DNA of 64,000 nucleotides from Bacteroidales bacterium (GTDB taxonomy: Bacteria; Bacteroidota; Bacteroidia; Bacteroidales; UBA932), in contig JAILNI010000041.1 in assembly GCA_024691765.1 (NCBI GenBank), positions 1-64,000 on the forward strand, given 5' to 3'. This document shows, in pieces, positions 8,077 through 17,640 of the stretch. Each line of letters opens with the position of its first letter. Positions within the stretch are counted from its first letter, which is position 1. Under the pieces are notes generated by a model that was given only the letters and a program-made list of their open reading frames with translations, did no database searches and had not been told where the DNA came from. The translations under genes were made by a program, and so were the position numbers.

Positions 8077-11000
8077 ATGAAACGTTATATCAATACAATC
8101 TTCGCGGGGCTTGCCATTGCCGCCCTCGCTTTCTCATGTGCCAAGGAAACCCCGGCCCCGACTCCTGAGGATCCGGATTCCGGCAAAATCATATTCCAGG
8201 CGTATGCAGCCCAGACCAGGACCACCGTTGAAAACGGCGCCGGTTCCGAGCGTATAGTCAAGTGGGCCGCAGGTGACGAGATCAAGATATGGTACGCCGC
8301 CGACGCCAGCGTTACCGCAAACGCCGCTACCGCAGGCACCTCCACCTCTTTCGAGGTCGAAGGTCTCGGCGCAGCATCCGATTACTATGCCTCATATCCG
8401 TCGGGCATTTCCGCTTTCGACGGGACCGACCTTTCGGTAACCGTTCCCGCCGCCCAGGACGGAAACTTTGCATCCGCCAACATGTCGGTGGCAACCACTC
8501 CGGCAGGTGAGCTTTCTCTCCACTTTTACAATGTGACCTCCCTCGTGAAGTTCGACCTCGCCGGCGCAGGTTACACCAAGGCTGTGTTCTGCGGTGCCAA
8601 CGGTGAAGACATCACCGGCATCGTTCCCGTCACCTTCGACAAGGACGGACTCGGTGTCGTTACCGGAGTCACTCCCGGCGCAGCGGCCTCTGCAGGATCC
8701 AGTGTTGAAGTAACTGTTTCCGGAACGGGAACCTATTATTTCTCCATCCTTCCCCAGACTCTCGCCGACGGTTACATGGTTCAGCTCTATAAGGGCTCCA
8801 GCCTCGACGAGACTGTCTCCATGCCTCATAGCATCAATTTCGCAAAGGGAACAATCGTATATCTGGGCAGCCTCGACGGAAAGAGCGTGAGCGACTTTTT
8901 CGCAACTCCTTCAGGCGCAGGCAACAAGACCGGGCGCAACTGGGATAATGCTTTCGATGCGGCTGCACTGAAGGCTTTCTTGGATCAGCCCGTTGACGGC
9001 GGCGGCGACCAGATTGACGATGCGGCCCTTGCAAAGGCGGCCGTCCTCGACGGCGCAACCATCCATATGGCAGCCGGCGACTACGACTTCGCAGGAGAGG
9101 CCAAGATTGAGTTCAGCGGCTATGCAAGCCAGGTAGGCATCACCTTCAAGGGTGGTTATCCCGCTGGCCTTGCCGGTACTTCCGTAGCAGAACGCGACAC
9201 CACGACCTACCGCAGCGCCATCACTTCCAGCGTGGCAGGAAGCATCATTACCCTTGGCGACCAGACCAATGTTTCCTTTGAGGGCATCACCTTTAAGGGA
9301 GCAACCCGTGCAGTCGACGGCGGCGCTCTGATGGCAGATGCGGAGAGCGGAGATTGCTCTCTCACCCTTACCAGCTGCCGCTTCATCAATAATGCCAATA
9401 CCGATGATTATACTGGTGCTGGCGTATACATCAAGAAGGGTTCTGCGACCATTTCAGAATGCTATTTCGCAAGTAACTATGCACGTAACGGTTCTTGTAT
9501 CAACCTGGATGCAGGAAACGGAACTGTTTCAATAAGCGATTGCCTGTTTGAATACAACACCACCTTCAATACTTCCGCCTGTGTACAGAACGGAAGCACC
9601 AAGACCGTCAGCATTACCGATTGCACCTTCGACCATAACACTGCAGGCAGCTACGGCGGCGGCGCCTTCCATACAAATGCATCCGGTGCATCGACTACTT
9701 TCAGCGGCTGCACGTTCAGCAATAATTCTGCAGGTCAGGGCGGCGCCATCAGTATCCAGAAGGGATCTGCTGCATTCACCAACTGCAGTTTCACAGGCAA
9801 CACAGCTACCAAGGGATCCAAATCTGACACACAGGAAACGGATGACGATCTGGGAGCCTATGCGGGCGGTGCGATCATCCTTCATGATGCGACTTCGGTC
9901 TGTACCCTGAATTCCTGCACGTTTACCAATAATTCAGCTCCTAACGGCAGCGGCGGTGCGATTGCGTATGAAAGTGTGGCCGCTACGCTGAACGTCAATG
10001 CAGGAACTTCCTTCTCCGGCAATACCGCATATAACCATGGCGGAGCCATCTATGTACGCGGTGCAGGCAAACTGTTCATCACCGGCGAAAGCGCATCCAA
10101 GGTCAACTTCACCGACAACAAGACGCTTGCCACCGGAAACCAGCACGCCAACGGCGGCGCCATCTGGCTGGGTGCATCTTCCCAGACGACTATGAGCTAT
10201 GCCGTATTCGACGGCTGTGAGGCCGGTAAGGAAGACGGAAGTACCGTGAACTATTCAAACGGCGGCGCAATCAGCATCAAGACCGTCAATTCCTTCTCGG
10301 CAAGCAACTGCGAATTCACCGCCTGCCGCGGACGTAACGGAGGTGTGCTCAACGTTGAACTCGGAAGCGGAAAAACCGCTACGTTTACCAACTGCGACTT
10401 CCACGACAACGTCGGCCGTTCGGGTGCCTCCAAAGACGGCACTTCCGGCAATTTCCACGGAGCCGTGGCCCGTTTCGGCGGCAGCGGAACCACCACGTTC
10501 AACACCTGTTCCTTTACAGACAACGTGGCTTATAATGGAGGTGGAGCCCTGCATTCCAATACAGCCAATACCGTGGTTTGCAACAACTGCTCTTTCTCCA
10601 ATAATGATAGCAATAGCTCTGGTGGTTCTATCACTTGGGAAAACGGAACGCTGACCATCAGCGGTGGTACGGTGAGCGAAGGAGATTCCGGAACTGGTCA
10701 GGGTGGCATGTTGTATTTTATTAAAGGAACGCTTAACCTGAATAATACTACCGTGTCTGGATGCAAGAGCGCATCCGCCAAGAGCGGTGGCGCCATCCAG
10801 GTTTATACCGGCGGAACCTATGGCGGTGCAGTTACCATTAATGCAACGGGTACCACGTTCTCTGACAATCAGTGTGGTAGTTATAGCGATGACGCTGAGC
10901 AGGGCGGTGCCATCCGTACCGAGGGTGCTTCAGGCAAAGTGATTACCATAAACCTTACCGACTGTCTCTTCTCCGGAAACAAAGCCAAGAGGTTTGGAAC

Positions 11001-11799
11001 CGCAATCTCCTTGAACAAGTACTGCTTCCTGAAGGCCGACCGTTGCGTGTTCTCCGGCAATGTAGGTAAATCCCGCGGTACCGTTAATTATGGCGACAAT
11101 AGCCTGATATTCATGAACAACTGCGCGTTCTACAACAATACCTTCTCCGATGCCACCACATGGGGCCTTACCGTCCATGGCGGCGGTGCGAACGCGGGTA
11201 TCTGCCTGAACAACCTCACGGCCTACAACAACCGCAGCACGAACGGTTCCCCGAGCACGACCAGCAATGTTTCAGTGAATGGTGATTCTCCGATGCTGAT
11301 TGTAAACAGCACCATACTCGACAACACGGCATTCCTTCTCCGTGCGAACGGCAGGACGCTGCAATTCTGCAACAACATCCTCGTGAATCCCGGAACCGCG
11401 GCGAACATTGTTCACAGCAATACCGGCACCAAGACTTCATATGGCCACAATATTATGAGCGGCACCAGCGCAGCCGACGACGTGACGGATCTTACCAGCT
11501 GCACGATGTCCACCCTCACCAGTGGCGCATGGTCTTCCAATACGGCCTCGTCCCCGTACTACGGCGTTTACAGCTGGACCGGCGGCGCCAGCCTGCCCGG
11601 ATTCACCCCGGCGGTTGAAAGTGACGTCACAGACGCAATCGCTGCCTACACCCAGGCGGTCAGCGGAGTGGGCGTCTCCAACGCAGGTACCGCATTCAAG
11701 GAATGGCTCGACAGCCTCAGCCCGAAGGGTTACCAGGCTGACGGCCGCAGCGTGACGCGCGAAGGCACCATGTGGCCGGGCGCATACCAGCAGAACTAA
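8077..11799 (+). CDS. Fimbrillin-like / Pmp-type beta-helix surface lipoprotein
   Basis: Very large lipoprotein (1240 aa from ATG 8077; the track starts at TTG 8071). Lipobox ALAFSC is at residues 16-21, followed by a Pro/Glu/Asp linker. Residues about 35-265 look like a fimbrillin/Mfa-type beta-sandwich, with the WAAGDEIKIWY motif. A joining segment (GAGNKTGRNWDNAF) leads into a long right-handed beta-helix with many GGAI/GGAL and FxNN or FxGN repeats (FINN, FSNN, FTGN, FTDN), much like chlamydial Pmp passengers. The C-terminus (MWPGAYQ) resembles the end of choice-of-anchor Q beta-helix proteins. It is likely an outer-surface adhesin or polysaccharide-binding/cleaving protein. No catalytic residues are evident. 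It is the first large gene of the locus and paralogous to the next one. Confidence 0.8.
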   Translation: MKRYINTIFAGLAIAALAFSCAKETPAPTPEDPDSGKIIFQAYAAQTRTTVENGAGSERIVKWAAGDEIKIWYAADASVTANAATAGTSTSFEVEGLGAASDYYASYPSGISAFDGTDLSVTVPAAQDGNFASANMSVATTPAGELSLHFYNVTSLVKFDLAGAGYTKAVFCGANGEDITGIVPVTFDKDGLGVVTGVTPGAAASAGSSVEVTVSGTGTYYFSILPQTLADGYMVQLYKGSSLDETVSMPHSINFAKGTIVYLGSLDGKSVSDFFATPSGAGNKTGRNWDNAFDAAALKAFLDQPVDGGGDQIDDAALAKAAVLDGATIHMAAGDYDFAGEAKIEFSGYASQVGITFKGGYPAGLAGTSVAERDTTTYRSAITSSVAGSIITLGDQTNVSFEGITFKGATRAVDGGALMADAESGDCSLTLTSCRFINNANTDDYTGAGVYIKKGSATISECYFASNYARNGSCINLDAGNGTVSISDCLFEYNTTFNTSACVQNGSTKTVSITDCTFDHNTAGSYGGGAFHTNASGASTTFSGCTFSNNSAGQGGAISIQKGSAAFTNCSFTGNTATKGSKSDTQETDDDLGAYAGGAIILHDATSVCTLNSCTFTNNSAPNGSGGAIAYESVAATLNVNAGTSFSGNTAYNHGGAIYVRGAGKLFITGESASKVNFTDNKTLATGNQHANGGAIWLGASSQTTMSYAVFDGCEAGKEDGSTVNYSNGGAISIKTVNSFSASNCEFTACRGRNGGVLNVELGSGKTATFTNCDFHDNVGRSGASKDGTSGNFHGAVARFGGSGTTTFNTCSFTDNVAYNGGGALHSNTANTVVCNNCSFSNNDSNSSGGSITWENGTLTISGGTVSEGDSGTGQGGMLYFIKGTLNLNNTTVSGCKSASAKSGGAIQVYTGGTYGGAVTINATGTTFSDNQCGSYSDDAEQGGAIRTEGASGKVITINLTDCLFSGNKAKRFGTAISLNKYCFLKADRCVFSGNVGKSRGTVNYGDNSLIFMNNCAFYNNTFSDATTWGLTVHGGGANAGICLNNLTAYNNRSTNGSPSTTSNVSVNGDSPMLIVNSTILDNTAFLLRANGRTLQFCNNILVNPGTAANIVHSNTGTKTSYGHNIMSGTSAADDVTDLTSCTMSTLTSGAWSSNTASSPYYGVYSWTGGASLPGFTPAVESDVTDAIAAYTQAVSGVGVSNAGTAFKEWLDSLSPKGYQADGRSVTREGTMWPGAYQQN

Positions 11800-11816
11800 C
11801 AAGACCCGACGTCAAT

Positions 11817-14444
11817 ATGTCCATTAAACGCATATTCAATCTTTTGCTCACCCTCCTGATCGTAGGAGGGTTGAGCTTTGCATGCTCCGGAAATGAAGAG
11901 CAGCCCAAGCCAAACGAGAAACCTCAGGAAGAGGAGCCCAAGGATCCGGATGATCCTTCGAACCCTGATGACCCCAAGGATCCCGAGGATGAACCTCAGA
12001 CCATAACCTTCCAGGCCGCTGCGGCTCAGCGCGAAGGCCTTGCCGCTCAGTGGGCTGCGGAAGACGAGATAGCCATCTGGTGGAGTGCCGACGGCCGCGT
12101 GGTCGCAAAGGCCTCCGAAGCCGGCGAGAATACTGAGTTCGAGCTGGATGAAATCGAAGAGGCCGAGGCCTACTACGCGATCTATCCTGCTACCGGCGTG
12201 GAATCTTTTGCCGACGGCGTATTCAGCCTCTCCGTGCCCTCCGTGCAGAACGGGGCCCTCTCCGATGTAGACATCTGGCTTGCTTCGACTTCGGCCGAAG
12301 ACAAGAGTCTCGCCTTCAAACCGGCGACGGCGCTTGTGAAGCTTGAGGTGGAAAGTTCCGAGTACGACAGGGTGGTGTTCCGCGCTGCGAACGGAGAAGC
12401 CCTTGCCGGAACGGTATCCGTATCCTTCGGCGAGGAAGGCCTTGTATTCGGAGAAGAGGTGGCGGATCCCGCCGAGTCCATCCAGATGGCCATCCCTGGC
12501 CCGGGAGTGTACTATCTTTCAGTCCTCCCAGGAACCCTTGAAAAGGGCGTCTTCGCATCCTTCTACAAGGGAGAGAAAGCCGCACCGATGGTTTATCTCG
12601 AAGGTGCGACCAAGGCGGATCCCGCCGTGCTCGCATCTGCCGGCAAGCTCGATAAGATGATAGTGTACGACTATTATGTCAGCGAAGCAGGTTCCGGAAA
12701 CAAGGACGGCAGGAGCGAGGCAAACGCTATGAGTCTTGATTCTCTGCGCGCATTCGTCGCCCAGCCTCTGGACGGAGAAGGCAATCAGATAGACGAGCTC
12801 GCCCACCTTATGGCAGCCATCCTCGACGGCACTACCGTTCATTTCGCAGACGGCACCTATGTGCTGAACGTAAACGGTTCCGAACATCCTGCAAAGATTG
12901 AGTTCACCGGCTACCCGAAGCAGGTCGATCTCACTTTCGAAGGCAGCAACGCCGCAATACTCAGCGGTGGCAATGAATATAGGGTTCTTACCCTTGGAAA
13001 CCAGATCAATCTCACCCTTAACGGTATGGCTGTCAAGGACGGCAACCTCGAGTCTTTCATCAGCGATGAGGGCGCCGGAATCTCGGTCGCAGCAGGCGGC
13101 AGCGGAAACGCTACGCTTAACGCCAACGGAACTCTTTTCTCCAACAACAGGTGCCTTGAAAACAATTCCGAGAACAAGGGCAACAGCGGCGGTGCAATAC
13201 GTTGCGCCAAGGGAACCGTGAATCTTGTGAATTGCGTGTTCGACGAGACAAACCACGCCCGCAACGGTGGCTCCGTCTTTACAAACAACGATGCTGCGGT
13301 GGTCAATTGCACAGGCTGTACCTTCAAATCGTACAGCTACAATACCGGAGGCGCTGCCAACAACTCCAAGGGAAAGCAGTATTTCACCAATTGTACCTTT
13401 GATGGTTGCTACACCTATTCAGGTTGCGGCGGAGCGCTCCATGCCAACGCTGCAAACTGTGTCGTCGTTGTGGATGGTTGCACTTTCCATGCCTGCAAGG
13501 CAAGGACCAAAGATGCAAGTTCCTCCAACAAGGAATCCGGAATCATTTCGGTGCAGACTGCTGATTTTACCATCAACAACTCGGTGTTTGAGAATTGTGA
13601 AGGCATTGCCGGCGCCTTGATATTCCTTCAGGGCAGTGACAATCTCTTCAAGTGCAACAACACCGTATTCAAAAACAACACCGGTAGCGACCGCGGTCTC
13701 ATTAAAGGAAACGGAAGCGGCGCGAACGATATCGCAAGCGTAGGATTCTTCAACAACTGCGTCTTCTACAACAACAAGATGAAGACCAACCAGTGGGGGA
13801 ATATCCTGCATGGCGGCAATCCGGCCGTGGCCTGCTTCAACAACTGCACGTTCTATGGAAATACGCGCGAGCAGGCAGGCGGCAACGGTGTCGGCCTCAA
13901 TACCGACGGCAGCATCATTCTGCTGAACTCCACCTTCATCGAAGCCGACGACCTCGTGAGCGTACGTGCCGCGACCAACGACGGTGACGGTCGCAACTGC
14001 GTACTTCTGGCGAATTCCATAGTGCTCAACACTTCATCCGGAAAACCGTTTATAGCAAGCGATAAACTGAAGCCCGCGAAGAGCAGTTCCTACAACTGCA
14101 TCATGGGTTCCGTTTATACCGCTCCGGAGAATTATTCGAGCCACAACGATGTTATGGATGCAACGGAAGCGAGTCTGGAGGGCGGCAGTTACAACGCTAC
14201 TTCCAACCTTTACCTCTGGAACGGTCCGGACGGATCGTTTACCAAGATGGCATCTTCCGACTTCGAAGAAATCCTGAAGACCGGAGCCGGGGTAAGACCA
14301 ACCAAAAAGACCCATCCGTATCTTGGCACCAAGACCATCGGAGAAGCATTTTACGAATGGCTGGTGAGCATCGACGCCATAGGCAAGGATGCAGCAGGGA
14401 ACTCCCGCGGCAGCCTGTGGTGGCCCGGTGCATATCAGTATTAG
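11817..14444 (+). CDS. Fimbrillin-like / beta-helix surface lipoprotein (paralogue of the preceding gene)
   Basis: 875 aa from ATG 11817, which replaces the track start inside the previous gene (11772). The signal peptide ends in lipobox LSFAC. An acidic Pro-rich stalk (EEEPKDPDDPSNPDDPKDP) follows. The fimbrillin-like domain (about residues 60-280) has WAAEDEIAIWW. The beta-helix begins after YYVSEAGSGNKDG and shows repeated NC.F/GG turns. The C-terminus is SLWWPGAYQY. Its joining segment matches the upstream protein nearly residue by residue (QPLDGEGNQIDE against QPVDGGGDQIDD), so the two arose by duplication. The gap is 17 bp upstream and 19 bp to SusC. It probably sits on the cell surface as a ligand-binding companion of the transporter. 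Confidence 0.78.
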   Translation: MSIKRIFNLLLTLLIVGGLSFACSGNEEQPKPNEKPQEEEPKDPDDPSNPDDPKDPEDEPQTITFQAAAAQREGLAAQWAAEDEIAIWWSADGRVVAKASEAGENTEFELDEIEEAEAYYAIYPATGVESFADGVFSLSVPSVQNGALSDVDIWLASTSAEDKSLAFKPATALVKLEVESSEYDRVVFRAANGEALAGTVSVSFGEEGLVFGEEVADPAESIQMAIPGPGVYYLSVLPGTLEKGVFASFYKGEKAAPMVYLEGATKADPAVLASAGKLDKMIVYDYYVSEAGSGNKDGRSEANAMSLDSLRAFVAQPLDGEGNQIDELAHLMAAILDGTTVHFADGTYVLNVNGSEHPAKIEFTGYPKQVDLTFEGSNAAILSGGNEYRVLTLGNQINLTLNGMAVKDGNLESFISDEGAGISVAAGGSGNATLNANGTLFSNNRCLENNSENKGNSGGAIRCAKGTVNLVNCVFDETNHARNGGSVFTNNDAAVVNCTGCTFKSYSYNTGGAANNSKGKQYFTNCTFDGCYTYSGCGGALHANAANCVVVVDGCTFHACKARTKDASSSNKESGIISVQTADFTINNSVFENCEGIAGALIFLQGSDNLFKCNNTVFKNNTGSDRGLIKGNGSGANDIASVGFFNNCVFYNNKMKTNQWGNILHGGNPAVACFNNCTFYGNTREQAGGNGVGLNTDGSIILLNSTFIEADDLVSVRAATNDGDGRNCVLLANSIVLNTSSGKPFIASDKLKPAKSSSYNCIMGSVYTAPENYSSHNDVMDATEASLEGGSYNATSNLYLWNGPDGSFTKMASSDFEEILKTGAGVRPTKKTHPYLGTKTIGEAFYEWLVSIDAIGKDAAGNSRGSLWWPGAYQY

Positions 14445-14463
14445 TTAACGCAAACTTCTTACT

Positions 14464-17400
14464 ATGAGAAAATTCATACTGGCTTTGCTGCTCTCCTGCA
14501 TCGCAACACTTGCAGGAGCGCAGCAAAAGCTGTCTTTAAGCGGCACGGTGGTCGACGAACAGGGCGAACCCGTAGTGGGTGCGGCGCTGGTCGTAAAGGG
14601 CGCCCCGACAGAAGGCGCGATTACCGGCCTGGACGGCGAATTTGCCATGCAGGTACGTCCTGACGCAGTGCTGGAGGTCTCGTGCTTCGGCTTTGCGAAC
14701 CAGGACGTTCCGGTGGCGGGGAGGACTGAAATCAAGGTGGTCCTCACCGTTGACAACCAGGTGCTCGACGAAGTCGTCGTCGTCGGTTACGGCATGGCCT
14801 CGAAGCGTCTCGTTTCGTCGTCGATAGCATCGCTGAAGATGGACGACATCGACCGCGGAGCCGAGACCGACCCCGTGAAGAGCCTCCAGGGCCGCGTTAC
14901 CGGTGTGAGCGTGACAAGCCCGTCGGGTATTCCGGGCGAGAGCCCCAACATAATAGTCCGCGGCGTCAGCTCCATCTCCGGCAGTTCGTCGCCCCTTTAC
15001 GTAGTCGACGGAATCCCGGCGGAGAGTTACCCGAACATCAATCCTGGTGACATCGAGCGTATGGAGGTGCTCAAGGACGCCTCCGCAACTGCCATTTACG
15101 GCAGCCGTGCAAATGCCGGCGTGGTGATAATCACCACCAAGAGCGGAAAGGCGGGCAAGTCGAAGATCGACGTGGACGCCCATTTCGGAGTGGCCCAGGT
15201 GGCACACGACATCGTGATGGCCAACACCGCTCAGTATATCGACGTGATGCAGGCTGCGGTCGACAACTGGAACGTCTATGTGGCGGAGAAGGGGAGCGGT
15301 TCCCTGAAGGAACTCTACATCCCCGACAATCCGGCCGACTTCGACTGGGTGGGCGCAATCTCACGCAGGTGGGCGAAGCGCAGCAGCGTTTCGGCAAGCC
15401 TTTCCGGCGGCAACGACGCCACGACCTTTTATCTTTCGACCGGCTACGACGGCCAGGAAGGCTACCTCAACAAGACGGCCTTCAACAAATACACGGTGCG
15501 TGCGCGCATAGGACACAAAATCGCGCCGTGGATAGCCCTTAACGTGAACATGGCGGGTGCTTATGCACGTTACGACAAGACGGAAGAAACCGACGGGAGC
15601 CTGAAGGTGCTTCGCGCCGCACGCGAAGAGCAGCCGTGGTACACCCCGTACTGCACCCGCAGCATAGACGATTTCGGACGCGAAATCCGTGCGAATGCTA
15701 ACAGCGGCGACTACCGTACCATGAGCGTGGACGGCCTCGCCCGCCACAACCCGGTGATGTGCATAGAGGAAGAGGACTACTGGAACAACAAATACCAGCT
15801 GTCCGGAACGGCATCACTGGACATTACCCCTGTCAAGGGGCTCAGGTATACTCCTTCCATAAGCGGGTATACCATCTTCGATAATTCGACCAAGAAACTT
15901 ACGGAGCTCAATACGGAGCGCGGTTACAAGGACGGCTGGCACGCCCTGAGCATACAGAAGAACAATTCACTGCGCTGGGTGTTCGACAACGTATTGAGCT
16001 GGAATCAGGAAAGGGGCCGCCTCACCTACGACATTATGGCGGGCCACTCCTACGAGCAATACGAGTACGACACCTTTGGTGCGGCGTCCGACAACTATGC
16101 CAATTCGGCATATCCGTCCTCGTCTTTCAATCTCATCACCTCCGGCACTGACATCTATGCCGGAAGCATAGGTTACAACGCCTACGCCCTCGAGTCGTAC
16201 TTCTCCCGCGGCGCTCTCAACTGGGACAACCGTTACATACTCAATGTCTCGTTCCGTACCGACGGAAGCTCCCGTTTCCCGAAGAACAACCGTTTCGGAT
16301 TCTTCCCGGCAGCATCGCTCGCATGGATAGTGACCAATGAGAAGTTCTTCCCGAAAAACCCTGTGCTGAACGAACTCAAATTCCGCCTTTCCGCGGGCCA
16401 GACCGGCTCAATGGCGGGCATAGGCAACTGGGCGGCAATGAACCTCGTGAGCGCCGGCTCTTCCTACAACGGCGTTTCCGGACTCGCCTTCAGCACTCCT
16501 GCACAGGACCTCAAGTGGGAGAAATCCACGAAGTACAACCTCGGACTCGACTCCGACTGGCTGGACGACAGGATGTCGGCGCAGCTGGATGTGTTCTACT
16601 CCCGGACCGACGACCTTCTTTACTCCAAGCCGGTCATCGCCACATCGGGCTATACTTCGCTTTCTTCCAACATTGGCGTGATGGAGAACGTCGGCGTGGA
16701 GTTTAACGTGAGCGGCACGGTGCTCAAGGCGGGGGATTTCAACTGGGACCTCTCAGGCAACTTCTCCTGGGCCAAGAACAGGCTCGTGAGCCTTCTTGAA
16801 GACCAGGACATCATATTCGTCAACTCCAGCAACCTGTACGGCGGCAACAAGCACGCCATCATTACCAATGAGCCGATATCCACATGGTACACTCTGGAAG
16901 CCCTGGGAATCTACCAGGACGACAGCGAGGTGCCGGCCAAACTCTACGCCAAAGGCGTGAGGGCCGGTGACGTCAAGTACCGCGATATCAACGGCGACGG
17001 CGACATCGACTACAATAACGACCGCACCATTACCGGCAAGGCCACTCCGGATTTCTTCGGAGGACTCACCTCCACCATGCGCTGGAAAGGCTTTGAACTC
17101 AACCTGTTCTGCCAGTATAGCATTGGCGGGAAGATATTTGCAGCGTGGAAGGGAGCCGGCCAGGAAGGCGCGGAGCATCTGGGCCTGTCCGCCGGCAGTG
17201 TTACCGCCGACAACGGAAAGAGCTACAGCCAGTTCTTCAACGTCAGCCGCGATGCGGCGCTGGGTTATTGGAAGGGCCCCGGAACATCGGATACTCTTCC
17301 GCGTCCAACAGTTTCCGGAATGCATACCGGTTGGGACGTTGATTACAACATCCTCACTTCGTCCCGTTTCCTCGAGGACGCATCCTACTTCAAGTTCAAG

Positions 17401-17628
17401 ACCGTCACCCTTGCCTGGAACCTTCCCAAACGCCTGATCGGCAGGGCTGGAATAGCGGGGGCGAAAGTGTTCCTGAGCATCGACAACGCACTCACTCTCA
17501 CCCGTTACGACGGCTACGACCCCGAGGTCTCCATGGCATCGGGCCCCGCTACCGCCAACTACGGAGTGGACTTCGGCTGGCAGCCTACCCTTCGCAGTTT
17601 CCTTGCAGGTGTCTCCATCAAACTCTAA
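14464..17628 (+). CDS. susC-like: SusC/RagA-type TonB-dependent outer-membrane transporter (first)
   Basis: 1054 aa. After the signal peptide (ALLLSCIATLAGAQ) comes the N-terminal carboxypeptidase-regulatory-like domain (LSGTVVDEQGEPVVGAALVV, residues about 25-100) and a DEVVVVGYG TonB-box region. The plug follows (about 115-230: NIIVRGVSSISGSSSPLYVV, DASATAIYGSRANAGVVII), then a 22-strand barrel to the end. It imports oligomers across the outer membrane using TonB energy, with the SusD partner 12 bp downstream. The substrate cannot be read from sequence. It has normal family length and typical motifs. Confidence 0.95.
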   Translation: MRKFILALLLSCIATLAGAQQKLSLSGTVVDEQGEPVVGAALVVKGAPTEGAITGLDGEFAMQVRPDAVLEVSCFGFANQDVPVAGRTEIKVVLTVDNQVLDEVVVVGYGMASKRLVSSSIASLKMDDIDRGAETDPVKSLQGRVTGVSVTSPSGIPGESPNIIVRGVSSISGSSSPLYVVDGIPAESYPNINPGDIERMEVLKDASATAIYGSRANAGVVIITTKSGKAGKSKIDVDAHFGVAQVAHDIVMANTAQYIDVMQAAVDNWNVYVAEKGSGSLKELYIPDNPADFDWVGAISRRWAKRSSVSASLSGGNDATTFYLSTGYDGQEGYLNKTAFNKYTVRARIGHKIAPWIALNVNMAGAYARYDKTEETDGSLKVLRAAREEQPWYTPYCTRSIDDFGREIRANANSGDYRTMSVDGLARHNPVMCIEEEDYWNNKYQLSGTASLDITPVKGLRYTPSISGYTIFDNSTKKLTELNTERGYKDGWHALSIQKNNSLRWVFDNVLSWNQERGRLTYDIMAGHSYEQYEYDTFGAASDNYANSAYPSSSFNLITSGTDIYAGSIGYNAYALESYFSRGALNWDNRYILNVSFRTDGSSRFPKNNRFGFFPAASLAWIVTNEKFFPKNPVLNELKFRLSAGQTGSMAGIGNWAAMNLVSAGSSYNGVSGLAFSTPAQDLKWEKSTKYNLGLDSDWLDDRMSAQLDVFYSRTDDLLYSKPVIATSGYTSLSSNIGVMENVGVEFNVSGTVLKAGDFNWDLSGNFSWAKNRLVSLLEDQDIIFVNSSNLYGGNKHAIITNEPISTWYTLEALGIYQDDSEVPAKLYAKGVRAGDVKYRDINGDGDIDYNNDRTITGKATPDFFGGLTSTMRWKGFELNLFCQYSIGGKIFAAWKGAGQEGAEHLGLSAGSVTADNGKSYSQFFNVSRDAALGYWKGPGTSDTLPRPTVSGMHTGWDVDYNILTSSRFLEDASYFKFKTVTLAWNLPKRLIGRAGIAGAKVFLSIDNALTLTRYDGYDPEVSMASGPATANYGVDFGWQPTLRSFLAGVSIKL

Positions 17629-17640
17629 ATGCCCGGAATC

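Noticed and set aside
8077-14444. C-terminal WPGAYQ considered as a type IX secretion signal
   Set aside because: These proteins carry N-terminal lipoboxes and the motif fits the end of choice-of-anchor Q beta-helices rather than a CTD domain.
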